Of a stretch of DNA of 64,000 nt, positions 46,123 through 56,726 are shown piece after piece; the stretch's first letter is position 1, and each line of letters starts with the position of its first letter. The translations under genes and the position numbers were made by a program. This stretch comes from Rostratula benghalensis (lineage: Eukaryota > Chordata > Aves > Charadriiformes > Rostratulidae), in NCBI GenBank assembly GCA_013399305.1, contig VXAI01000139.1:1102896-1166895 (forward strand). The letters run 5' to 3'. Under the pieces are notes generated by a model. The model saw nothing but the letters and a program-made list of their open reading frames with translations, was not told the origin of the DNA and did no database searches.

Positions 46123-49100
46123 TCCACAGGGGGAGCAAGAGGGGACATACTGGTTTCCCCTCCTCTGCCCTCAAGGGTGCTGGAAGACCCGGTTCCCACT
46201 GGAGACTTTAGCCTTTTTATAGAGTGGTGCATTATGTGTGTTGGGTTGGATTGTGTGCATTTGATTTCCTCCAAAGAGAAGAAGAAATCCTTCTTTATCC
46301 TGTACTCCATTTTTATTCTTGCCTGGCCATCATCTCCTGCTGCTCACTTCTTTTGCCTTTTGCAATCTGTGGGTGGCCAGGCTGGGACAAACCCTGTAGT
46401 GCTTTCCCTTCTTTTCCCTCTCCTGTGTGCTCTTGTAAGAGCCCTATAGAGGGTGGATTGCTGTGTGATCCCAGTCACAACAGTGACTGGGAGCACTTGT
46501 TCAAGCCAGAGAAGAAGTAGAAGTAGTAATTTTTGTGAAGTTGCTAAGGGCTATGGAGTAATTGGAGTGACAGATGAGGACCTTGCTGTCCAAGTCCCAG
46601 TGGTGGACTATGTGTGATGGCAAGCATTGAGGTGTCCTTCTGCCAGGTGGTACTGCCCTGGACAGAGCAGCCCGAGCAGCAGCAGGCAGGCCAGGCAGCA
46701 TTCCCTGCTGGGGCAGCTCTCCTGGCTGTTTTTGAAGACCTGATTGTGGGAAAGTGGGGGTGGGAAACAGAACTGGCATCTGCCCCAGCTGCCAAGGGCA
46801 GTTTGAGGGCATCTGCCTTGAAAGGGCACAGAAACCCTTGTGCAGGGAGTCAGCAGTCACCAAGTCTTTCTGGAGGGCTTGGCTGGAGGAAGTGAGGTTA
46901 GCAGAAGGAGAAGTTTTCTACAGTATGCCTACCAAGTGGCAGCTTAAATTGGCTCAGGATGCTGGAAACCACTTTTTAGCCTGGGCACATCTCCATCTAC
47001 ATCCAATCTGTGTAGCAACCCGCCATGCTAAAGAGCAGGGATCTGACTCTTGCTGGGCCTGTCTTGTAGAACCATATGTGAGCTGATGGCTCAACCTCAC
47101 TGTGTAAGGTACTTGAAGAGAGAGAGGCAACACAGGGCCCACACCTTTAAAGATAAAGGAGGGTGTGTGGATGCCACTTCCTCAGCAACTGAAGTTGTTG
47201 CAGTGTCTGATCTATCTGTGCTTTAAGTGTCTCTTCAACAGCACTTCTCCTAAAGGTACAGTTGGGAACAACTTTTGCTCCATAGTAATTTTTCAGGGGA
47301 GATCTGATTTGAGATCAGACTGTGATTTTTCTTGCTTAGTTCATATTCTATCAGAAAATTCTGATTTTTTCAGGTTTGATACTTTTGTTTCTCTCCATGA
47401 GATCTGAACTCAGATGACAGGACAGTGTATTCATAATATATCCTTGGGGGGGGTGGGTGGTTCTGGTTTCATTTGCAATACCTAATTTTGATGCTCTTTG
47501 AACTCAGGTGCTTTGCAGGCAGAAACCCATGTAAAGTGAGGGCACATAGCACTTATGAAAATTGAGTACCTTGTCTTAAGACAGAAATTAAAGGGCTTGT
47601 AAGTTTGGATAACTTTTGGAAAATTTTTCCTCCCTCTTTAACCGCCTTCTGATTTTCAAGATTGGGGTGATTCTCCTATAGGAAGTAGCGGTGAATTTCA
47701 TTAATAGGTAGTCATTTTTTGTACTCTTGCAATTCAGAATTACAGTCCATGTCGTTAAAACTCAGTGCACGTGTACTTGATGTTAAAAAATTTGGATAGC
47801 TCCGAGATTGCTTATTTATTCCAGAGATGAATTGAACCGAACCAGTTTGCAGCCTGGTGTGTTTCAGCTCAAGGCTGCTAATGATGCATCCTAGAAACAC
47901 AGAGCATCAGCAAGTCCTTCGCACTTTGCTAATATTTTTCCTGCAGTAACATGAGAGCGATTACAGCTTGGAAGCATGGGAGCTGGAAGGCTGAAGGAGA
48001 GGAAAAATCTGAAAAGGAAAACAGGATTTTGTGAAGTGAAGGCAGGGGGTGTATGTGGGTGGGTGAGGGAGCAAGCATCTGTAAATAGTTGGCACTGAGA
48101 GCTGCTTTTGAAGTATGTAGGAATTTGGAAGGAGAGAGGTAGAATGGCTGCAAATGTGTGTATATTTTATGGAAAGAGAAGAAGAGCAATATGCAGAAAA
48201 GCAGAGGAGCAAAAAAGCAGAGCTAGGCAAGAATCCATGGAAGGGGTGAGAGAAAGTGGAGCACAGACAGAGTGAAGTTTTGGAAAAAACAGCTTAATTC
48301 AAAGAGATTTTCAGGAATGGGTACAAACTATAGTGCAGCTGATATAAAATTCACTGTCATGCTAGTGACTGCCAAGGAAAGGAAAATTGCTATTGTCACC
48401 TGCCTGCTGTCTGAGCTTGTCCTGCCTCCCCCTATTTTGTCTTTTGATTTGTAGTAATAAAAAATTGGCCTTCCTGAGAGTGGGTCACGAGCCTTGGCTG
48501 AGGGATTTAAGCTGAGTCTCTGAGCTCTGAGTGTACAGTAATGCTTGTGAGTCTTTGACTCTGTATTGGCAGGTTGATGTATTCTTAACTGTGTTGTTAG
48601 TGGCATCTCGGTGTTGCTGCCCGAGTTGTGCCTTTTGTGTGTAAACTCTGACTTGGAGAAACAAGTTCATTTCAGGCTCTTTGTGTTTCTCCCCTCCTCC
48701 TTTTCTCAGCTTTTACTTCTTTAAATGTAGACATCTCTTGACAGATCATCTCCATGGTAACTAACAGGACCGGGCTGCCTACAGAAATTGTAGTAATAAA
48801 GTGGTTGGGTTTTACACATGATGAAAAGATGATGAAGCACAATGATAGGTGATAAAGACACAGGTAATTGCTCTAGAATAATATTGCTGCCAAGAAGATG
48901 ACTGAACTCCCACACAGAAGATGAACAGATGGTGTATTTATTGAAATTCATAGGCTCTGAGAAGAAAAATGTAATTGATGGCTATGTAGGTTTTGTTTCA
49001 GTTTACTATTTACTGAGCAGAGCTGGGAGAGCTGTGGGCCGGCAGATGGAGCCCGTATGCAGAGCCACTGTATTTTTTCACCGGAGAACTAGCTTTTAAC

Positions 49101-50195
49101 TTGAGATCAGAATTCCAACCAGAACCGTAGAAGCAGCAGAACTGCTAATTGCTTGGATGCATTTTGCTGGTTTAGATCTGTCACAAAGCCCTGTTTTATT
49201 TTAGAAAGTAAAGTTTATTTTAGTTACTTTCGTAAGAACACTGGTGGTAAGTTATACTAGCATACCAGGAACATTGAAGCAGAAAGTGGAAAAGTGAACA
49301 CTTGCAAAACTTGTGCTTGGTACAGGTTTTCCTAGACCAGGTATGTGTTTGTGTTAGTAAATGGCAGCTACAGTTTGTTTGTGAACCTGGTTGCTGGAGA
49401 GACTCTTCTGGTACGGCAGTCTGTTGTGCAGAATCCAGGGGAAGGCAAAGGCAGGGTTTTTTCCTCTGGTTGCTCTCTCTGCTTTTTCAAGTATATGATA
49501 AAACCCCTCAAATTGATGTTGAGGCTCTTGTCAAAATGTTGTCTGCCTGTGTGGGGCAGTTTTATAGACCTGATTTGAATAAATACATTGCCACTTTGCA
49601 ATGGAGTGCTGTGGTCCTAAATGTGGAGTGCTGTGGCATCCCCTGCCACAGGGGTTCCATTGTGCAGGTTCCCAAAAAGATTACCGCTGTGCTGCCAGAA
49701 CATAAATGTCCAGGCGAATCCTTGTCTGAAAGGCTTTCTCTGAGAGGTGCAAATAATGCTACTTATGACAAAGAATGCCAGCTCTGGGGCGTAAAGATTT
49801 TTTCTGATGTGTAACAAATGCTAACTGTTGGGAGAAATCCTGTTGGGAGGAACTGATTGAGGTTAAGTGCTGGTGGCAGACTGCTGTCTTCCCTGGGGTA
49901 TGTGTGGCTCCTCTGTTCTCAGCAGCTTTAGTGCCCCTGTTGTGCCTCTGCTAACTCCTGTAACTCCCACAGCACCACGATTTCTTGGTGGTAATGTCTG
50001 GGTGCTGTTAGTACATCATAGGACCCTCTTCTCCTGTACTGTCTGGTGCTACTTTAATGATTGCATAACTCATTTTCTCATCAAGCTCTGTAAGGAAACC
50101 ACTTCCCACTTGGGTTTACATCCAGCTGCACCTACTCACATATTGACTACATTTGTAGGACATGCATGCAAGGGGCTTTGAGACAGCATATAAAT
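46123..50195. other. Presumed SYT16 intron, no classified features
   Basis: No exon or repeat body recognised. A G run near 47445-47460 is low complexity. The longest open frame of the window (49302-49814) lies here but starts at TTG and has no recognisable domain. Confidence 0.45.
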
Positions 50196-50447
50196 AAAAG
50201 AAGAAAAAGGGAAAGGGAAAGGGAAAGGGAAAGGGAAAGGGAAAGGGAAAGGGAAAGGGAAAGGGAAAGGGAAAGGGAAAGGGAAAGGGAAAGGNGAAAG
50301 GGAAAGGGAAAGGGAAAGGGAAAGGGAAAGGGAAAGGGAAAGGGAAAGGGAAAGGGAAAGGGAAAGGGAAAGGGAAAGGGAAAGGGAAAGGGAAAAGGAA
50401 AGGGAAAGGGAAAAGGAAAGGGAAAGGGAGAGGGAAAGGGAAAGGGA
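50196..50447 (+). repeat. 252-nt homopurine tract, (GGGAAA)n
   Basis: From 50196 to 50447 the + strand contains only A and G (one N at 50295). From 50209 it is an almost perfect hexanucleotide repeat of GGGAAA, about 40 units, with a few A-insertion variants near 50393-50430. Four consecutive GGG runs with 3-base spacers recur throughout, meeting the usual quadruplex pattern, and the tract is also a homopurine mirror repeat able to form a triplex. The protein frames across it (GKGKGK or ERERER) are artefacts. Confidence 0.98.
50295..50295. other. Single undetermined base within the GGGAAA repeat
   Basis: One N interrupts the hexamer phase and may mark a scaffold join or collapsed repeat, so the true length could differ. 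Confidence 0.95.
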
Positions 50448-51864
50448 TCTGAGTGCTGAAAGAAGACTGCCCTTACTCGAGTGCATGAAGTGTGGTTGGA
50501 GTCACATTAACCCATCTTGGTGACTGTCATTGTGGTGATTTGTTCCTCATGAGCCTCCTGATTTCTTTCTTTTCTTTCCCCCATTCCTACTCTGACCTTC
50601 ACCACTAATTGTGTGTTTCAGGCAAAGCTAGTCAAAAACAGTTTTCTTCAAAACTTATTTTCCTGCCAGCCAAGCTTGGCAACATCAAAGAAAACAGTAA
50701 ATAAAAAGGTACTGTCGTTTTTCTGGGAGAAATTCTCATTTTCAAAGTTGGATGCTGAACTGAACCCAGTTTGGGGGTGACCTTTCCTACTGCTTTTTCC
50801 TTTTCTAGTTTACCTTCTTTCCCTTCTTCCTTCCATCTCTGTTCCCCTTCCTTACCTCTTTTTTCCTTCCTTGGCTGTGTGAAAACTGCCAGAAAGGCCA
50901 AGGGGATCTAATCTGATGTGAATATTTCCTCTCCAAGTTGAATGGTTTTCATTCAGAGAAAAATTGGAGGTTTTTCAGTCTCCATCCCCGCAAAAGTAAT
51001 GGCTATTCTTGGTCTGGTTTCTGCCTCAAATGGGCTAAGGCTTCTCTGGTTTCCTTGCCCATGAGGGCATAGCTGGGTCTTTGCTCTCTGCAATGATTCC
51101 CAGACCTCTCTATTGGGCAGCAAAGCCCGTCTGTGAAACTATCGGTGCCTCTTGAGTTAAACCACTGATGACATGCATGTGGCTGAGGCTGAAAGAAGGA
51201 TGCTGTTTTGCCACTGCTGGGGTGACATTACCTGGCCAAGAGAGATACCGTGTGTGCTTATTCTTGTGGGAGAGGAGACTCCAGGCTGAAGGAGCCCAGG
51301 GACTGGTAGAGGATTCATTACCAGAGCAGTGACCTTTCTCTGTGCTGCCTGGCAGGAACTGAGAGCGCCATAGTAAAACGAGCATGAACAAAGACAGGGC
51401 TCCAGATGAATCCCTTGCCCTAGTTTAGGGAAGATCTTGTATTATGTGATACCTGTGATGTTTTTGTACAGTTGAGTTGTAGGACCAGGGGACTGGTATT
51501 GACTGCTGTGTACATAGCACACCAGTTGGGCTGGTGTGGTGTTCTGTTAGTTGCCAGGTGATCAGCAGTGTGAACTAGTTTTCTGATACCATTTCTGCTG
51601 GGACTGCTGCTCCTGAGCTTAAAGCAAATGATCAGAAAGGTTTATTTGATAGGTAGGGCTACTGGAGCAGTTTACTTGTTTGATATACTGAATGAAAGCT
51701 ACAAACTTAGCCATTAAGTTTTCATCTTACCATGATAATGATGCTCAATCCAGCTTGCAATTTTATGGGTTCAGATTATTTTTAAATTTAAAAATAATTT
51801 ATAAAGTTAAACAAAAGAAGTGCAATCATCTGTGGTGCACTACCAGAAGAATGGTTGTGGTGTG
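50448..51864. other. Presumed SYT16 intron, no classified features
   Basis: A pyrimidine-rich stretch (about 50800-50870, CTT/CCTT units) is the only visible structure. Confidence 0.45.
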
Positions 51865-52570
51865 TCAAAGCAAAGATCCCTGATGCTGGCTGGTAGCAAG
51901 TACCCGGAGAGAATGTTTAATAACAGAGTTTGGTTATGTGTTCCCAGCTTCTGACAATCAGCAGTTTGGGGACTCAGAAGTTTCAGCACAGTTTTTGTGT
52001 CTGATAGCCTGTGATGAACCCATACTCCATTTTTTGTTTTCTTTCTTGACCTATTTATGCTTCCAGCTTCTGCAACATCCTGCAGCATTGAGTTTCATAG
52101 TCTCATGTTGCATTAAATGTTACTTATGTGATTGTGTTTTGTACCTGATACCTACTCATTTTGTTGCATTTCTAGTTGTTTTCTAGGAAGGAGTAGTTAC
52201 AATTAATTCCTTATCCACCACCTCCATACCATTTACCTTTTTATTACCCTTCCATTCCTGCCCTGATCCCATAATTACCTCTTTCTCCATCTGAAAAAGT
52301 CAACTTTTTTCTTTAGTAGAAGCTATCTCGGGCTCCTTGTTATCCAGGACTGTTATCAGGACTTCTGTTCTGTAGTGAAGAAAGGGGTATGGTATGGATT
52401 TGTAGTGAAAATAACTGTTTTTGTGGTCTTATTCCCTACTTATCATAGTATTTCTCTATTTGCCCTCTAACTGAATACTGAGCTATTTCCAAAGAACTAT
52501 ATGAACAGTCACCAAGATCCCCTTTCTCAGTGAAAATACCCAAATTATGTCCTTAAGCTTCTCTGCAGGT
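51865..52570 (-). mobile_element. Ancient CR1/L3-like LINE relic, minus strand, about 0.7 kb
   Basis: Blocks in the correct order match the reverse complement of old amniote CR1 3' regions: CTGGCTGGTAGCAAG, CAGCAGTTTGGGGACT, TTCTGCAACATCCTGCAGCA then TGAGTTTCATAG, TACCTGATACCTACTCATTT, and further in TGAATACTGAGCTATTTCCA followed by AAGAACTAT and CACCAAGATCCCCTTTCTC. Divergence is high, so it probably predates birds. Confidence 0.6.
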
Positions 52571-53639
52571 ACCACTAAGGCAAAATTTGGCTTTTCTTCT
52601 CTAGGCCTGTCATCATGAGTTTTCCTTTTAGACCTTCATCATCTCTGACCCCACCAGCTCTCAGGAAGGCGCCCTATTTTTGCAAAACTTGAAACAGACC
52701 TGTAATTAAATTTTTATGCTGTTAAGAAGTTGCTTACCACGGTTGTTTTTTGGTCTGCTCTCCTGTAATTCCTCATTTAACTTGCCAGTAGTTCACAATT
52801 TTTCTTCTGTTCTTCCTCTGAACATGATATTCACATTCTGAAGGATATTCTTTTCCCTCTTTTTGTCTTCATTGCCAGTAATTATCTTAATCTGCCGTCC
52901 CAAAACAAAAAATTGATTTTTTTTTTGGTTGTCCTTTTAAAGTATTTTCAATTGATAAGTATCCTGTACGTGGTCTTCTGGAAGTACTTCCACTGTTTTG
53001 CCTATTTCTTTTCACTGCTACACTGATTTTTATGTAGTTCTCCTTTTCTTTTTCAAATCAAAGCTTATTGCTTAGATTTCTGTGGGCTTTTTTTCTTCTA
53101 TAGGGTGTTGAAGAATAGCCATTCTTGCATGTTGCTGGGGACTAGCTGCTTTTTTATTACAGGTTTTTTAGCTAGTTATTTATAATGTGTTTTCATCACC
53201 CTGTCAAGATAGTTTCCCAGTCTGTTTGGAGTAACTGTAGTTTCAAATCATTCCTGTTTTCTGTCTGCAGACCCAGTCTCCTGTAGCCCTGTGGATGGTG
53301 TCACAATCTGGTTGGTTTTAAACTGATCTTAATCTGTGCTTTTTTAAGACATTGCAGCATTTCTTCTCTGGTTTTATTTGCTCGGATGTTCTGCTTCTGG
53401 TATTCAGTGACTCACAGCTTCCCACTGGCTTTTGTCCTCTCTTGAGCCTTATCCTGCTGTGTGCCCCTTATGTGAGTACCTCCTCTCCCGGTCCTTGGCA
53501 GGTGTGATGTCCTGGGGACATCTCTGTGCTTCTTGGCACAGCCCTTTTTGTCTCTGAAGATGGGATATTGTCTGATTAAATTTTATTTATTTTATGTCTT
53601 TTGGTGTAGGAAATGCCCCTGTGCTGCAGTGTAAACATA
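52571..53639. other. Presumed SYT16 intron, T-rich
   Basis: T- and TTC-rich sequence without recognised exons. It could contain further unrecognisable parts of the neighbouring LINE relics. Confidence 0.4.
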
Positions 53640-54040
53640 GACTTTTAAGTATTGTGTGAAGTTTTGGTTCCCTCCTATCCCAAAAGGATATAGCAGAACT
53701 AGAAGAGGTACCACAGAGGGGACAGTGTGTGTTAGGTCCAACAGAGTGGACGTTTCTGGTACAGGGCATGACTGATAGACAAAGATTCATCAACTGGGAA
53801 AAGAGATTAACTTTTGGGGAACATGAGATATACAGGCTTATGTGAGTAGAAACTGAGAGGTGGGCAGGGAGTGTTCATTCACTGTGGCATAAGGCCCAAG
53901 GGGTATCAAAGTGAGCTGCCTTCAGGAGGAACAGAAGCGGCTGGACCTACATGCAGAGGAAGGTAGATCTGCAGAGATCTCTGCTGAAAGGGGTGTTGGG
54001 TGCAAAAAGTTTGCCTGGGTTCAGTGCAAGAGTGTTTAAG
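53640..54040 (+). mobile_element. Ancient CR1-like LINE relic, plus strand
   Basis: Text such as GGTTCCCTCCTATCCCAAAA, GGATATAGCAGAACTAGAAG, GATAGACAAAGATTCATCAA and TGGGAAAAGAGATTAACTTT parallels the CR1 region encoding the end of ORF2 and the start of the 3' UTR (compare AGATATAGCAGAACTAGAAA and CTTGGAAAAGAGACGACTAA). Orientation is plus and divergence is high. Confidence 0.55.
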
Positions 54041-54429
54041 AACCTGAAAAAAAACAAGGCTCAAAAAAATCCTTAGAAATTAATGCGGGTGGAGGTGGGA
54101 AGGCTACACAGGAGAAGGCCCACGTGGATGTCCAGCACTTGCTCTTTACTCAGCATCCACTTATGGCTGTGGCTGGGAGACCAGGTTGCCAGGGGGAGAG
54201 AGGTCCTTGCAAGGAAGAAAGGCTGCTGGTACATTCTCATCCTGCGCTGAAGCTTTTGCCATAGCTTTTGATTTCCATCTCTGGTCTCCACCAAACCTTC
54301 ATCTAATTGAGTAGATTGACCCTGGTTCTTATACAACAAGCAATTAATCAAAGACTAATCAGCTCTCTCAATGGCTGGCACCCTGCAGAAAGTCTGGGAG
54401 TCACTTATGTGCTACCTCTGCAAACCAGT
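54041..54429. other. Presumed SYT16 intron, no classified features
   Basis: Short stretch between a LINE relic and an AT-rich block; nothing recognised. Confidence 0.4.
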
Positions 54430-54990
54430 TTTGTGCTCTGAGATTTATAACCAGGTAAATCTATTGAATTCTGTGGATTTACTGTAAACTTTAATTCTTT
54501 TAAGCTCTGAAATGTAATTAAAGTCACTTTACTTAGCTACCTTTAATGGGAATTTAAAAAGTAAGTTCTGTAGATGCTTTAACTAATTACAATGAGTAGT
54601 TTTGCCACACTATTAAAATTTAGCTGAAATCTGTAATCTCTCCCTGCAGTTAAATTACTTGAAAACTGGCTGACCAAGCAACAGATTCTAAACTTGTACT
54701 TCAGGGTTTAAAACTAGTTTCATTCAAAGGTCCTAATTTTAATCTAAATCACTCCCTAATTAATGTTTGACAGTGCTGAAATCTAGGGCTTGACTTCTGA
54801 GCTAATGTTCTCATTTATGAAGCTGCAGTAGTTAATACTAACTTGGTGATGTTAACTGCCATTTATTAGGAGTTTTACATTGAAAATGCACTATGAAATA
54901 AGAGAAAATTAAACAAAGCAGAATAAATGTTAACAAACACTTAGTCATTTGGCACAGCCAAGCTCATTTATAGCTTTATATATAGTGTAG
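54430..54990. promoter_or_regulatory. Candidate conserved non-coding element, AT-rich and TAATTA-bearing
   Basis: A 560-bp block of even AT-rich texture, free of repeats and of open frames above 60 codons, contains three TAATTA homeodomain-type sites (54515-54520, 54584-54589, 54757-54762). Such texture is typical of deeply conserved enhancers in introns of neural genes. Conservation itself cannot be judged from one sequence. Confidence 0.3.
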
Positions 54991-56663
54991 TCTGTGCCAG
55001 GGCTGAAGCGAAGGGCAGCGAAGGGATCTGGCTGGAGTCTGTGGCACTGAACCGAGGGGAACAAGTCACTGCTGATATCCTCATCTAGAATGACATGAGG
55101 GGTGATTTATACTTTTTATCCTCTTCTGCCCTGGCTAGGCCTTTGTACAAGCTCACAGGTCCTCTGAGTCCTCTTCTAGCTTCATTTTTTCTGCAGGAAG
55201 GGGGTAAAGTGGACTGTACTTTGCTTGTTTTGTTGATGCTGAGTTTTGCTATGATGCTACAGAAAAGCATATCTATTCCCTTTCAGGTAACAAATGTTCA
55301 AATCTCTGACTGACTAGCATTAATACACTTAAATTAAATAATTTAATTAAATAACCTAAATCGCCATGTGCAATTATGTAGGCAGTCTTTTAATGTACCA
55401 CAACCTTCTTTTAGTTCATCTTCTCACCACCCTGAACCCTGGAGTTCCTCCACTGACTTTTTCCACAATTGATTGACAAGCGGAGCCCTGACACACTCAT
55501 CTCTGCTGTGTTTACGGTCCTTGGTGCCTGTATTGTAGAAGCTGCCTGCTTTGCTTGGCTTTTTCTTAATGACTTTTGTGTCCTTTCTGTCACTTCTATG
55601 ACCTAAAGTACTGTGCCATCACTGAAAGCACAAACTTTTTATGCCCTTTCAAATCCTATGTTGGACCAGTCTTGCAACTCTGACTTTACTGATGGCAAAT
55701 TGCCCCTGGTATATTTTGCCTGCACTGTTAATCTTGTGGCTATGTTTTCACTGTGATTTTCTTTTCATTGCTGGTAGATAACAGCATTGCATTCAAAGTG
55801 AAGTTGCAGAGACTCTGGAAGCATAGTTGATATGTTGGAAGTGCAGATTCCCTACATGTCCTGGGGCACGGGCATTCCCCAATGCATTTGATTTTCCCTT
55901 CAGAGTTATTAAAATTTTGAGGGCCATTGTTTTGATGTCCATTATTAAAGTATTCATTTCCTCCCTACTTCGTATCTACATTCAGACAAATCTTTGTTTC
56001 AGAGCACAGCTGGAGCTGGGCTGGATTGACATTCCTCCTTTCCCCTGCTTGTGGTGGTGCAGTCCAGGCAGATCCCTGGATGGCATTCACATGTGCTGAG
56101 CACTGACAGATGAAATTGCTTATGTGTGTCAAGTACTATGAAGGTTTTGTGATAAAATTCCTGGTGTTTTGGGCTCCTTATTGGCTGCCTGCAGTTTGCT
56201 CCTGCATCTGCAGATGGTTTTACTGGGTATCACATTCAGTTGGTCCTCCTTCCTTCCACTGCTGATCAGTGTTGTTGGGATTAGATTGTAGTGTTTGTAC
56301 ATGCTAAGTGTCTGAATTAGCTAAAGCTGCTCTGGAGACATCTTCCTTTTACTTGGCAGTGTGCTCAATCACTGCATGAGTTGCTGTGCTTGTTTTGTGT
56401 TTTTTTTAAATTCCTGGGATATTTGTTTCTCTCCCTCATCCCCATCAGCCCAGGCAGCCAGATGCCCTCTTCAGTTGCCCAATCCATGGGGAATCTTGTG
56501 TGGCAAGACTCTTGGAAGTCAAGGGGTTTGTTGACTGGTCAGTGAGTACTGCTTTTTCGCCCATCTTGAGGTCTTTCTATGTAGCTTTTATTTTGAAGAT
56601 GCTAGTCTGGACTACTCTTCAGGGACCTGCCAGGCAGCAGCATTTATAAACAAGATCATCAGA

Positions 56664-56668
<5 letters not shown>
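54991..56668. other. Presumed SYT16 intron, no classified features
   Basis: No exon or repeat recognised. Confidence 0.4.
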
Positions 56669-56708
<40 letters not shown>

Positions 56709-56726
56709 NGTGTGTGTGTGTGTGTA
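56669..56726. repeat. Compound poly(T) / (GT)n microsatellite with one N
   Basis: Forty T residues, then N at 56709, then (GT)8 from 56710. The N probably marks a join or an uncalled homopolymer end, so lengths are unreliable. Confidence 0.95.

Noticed and set aside
49302..49814. Longest open frame in the window (170 codons, plus strand)
   Set aside because: It begins at TTG, not ATG, has no recognisable domain, and one or a few frames of this length are expected in 64 kb of such DNA.
50136..50486. Frames encoding GKGKGK, ERERER or SLSLSL repeats
   Set aside because: Direct translation of the GGGAAA microsatellite, not genes.
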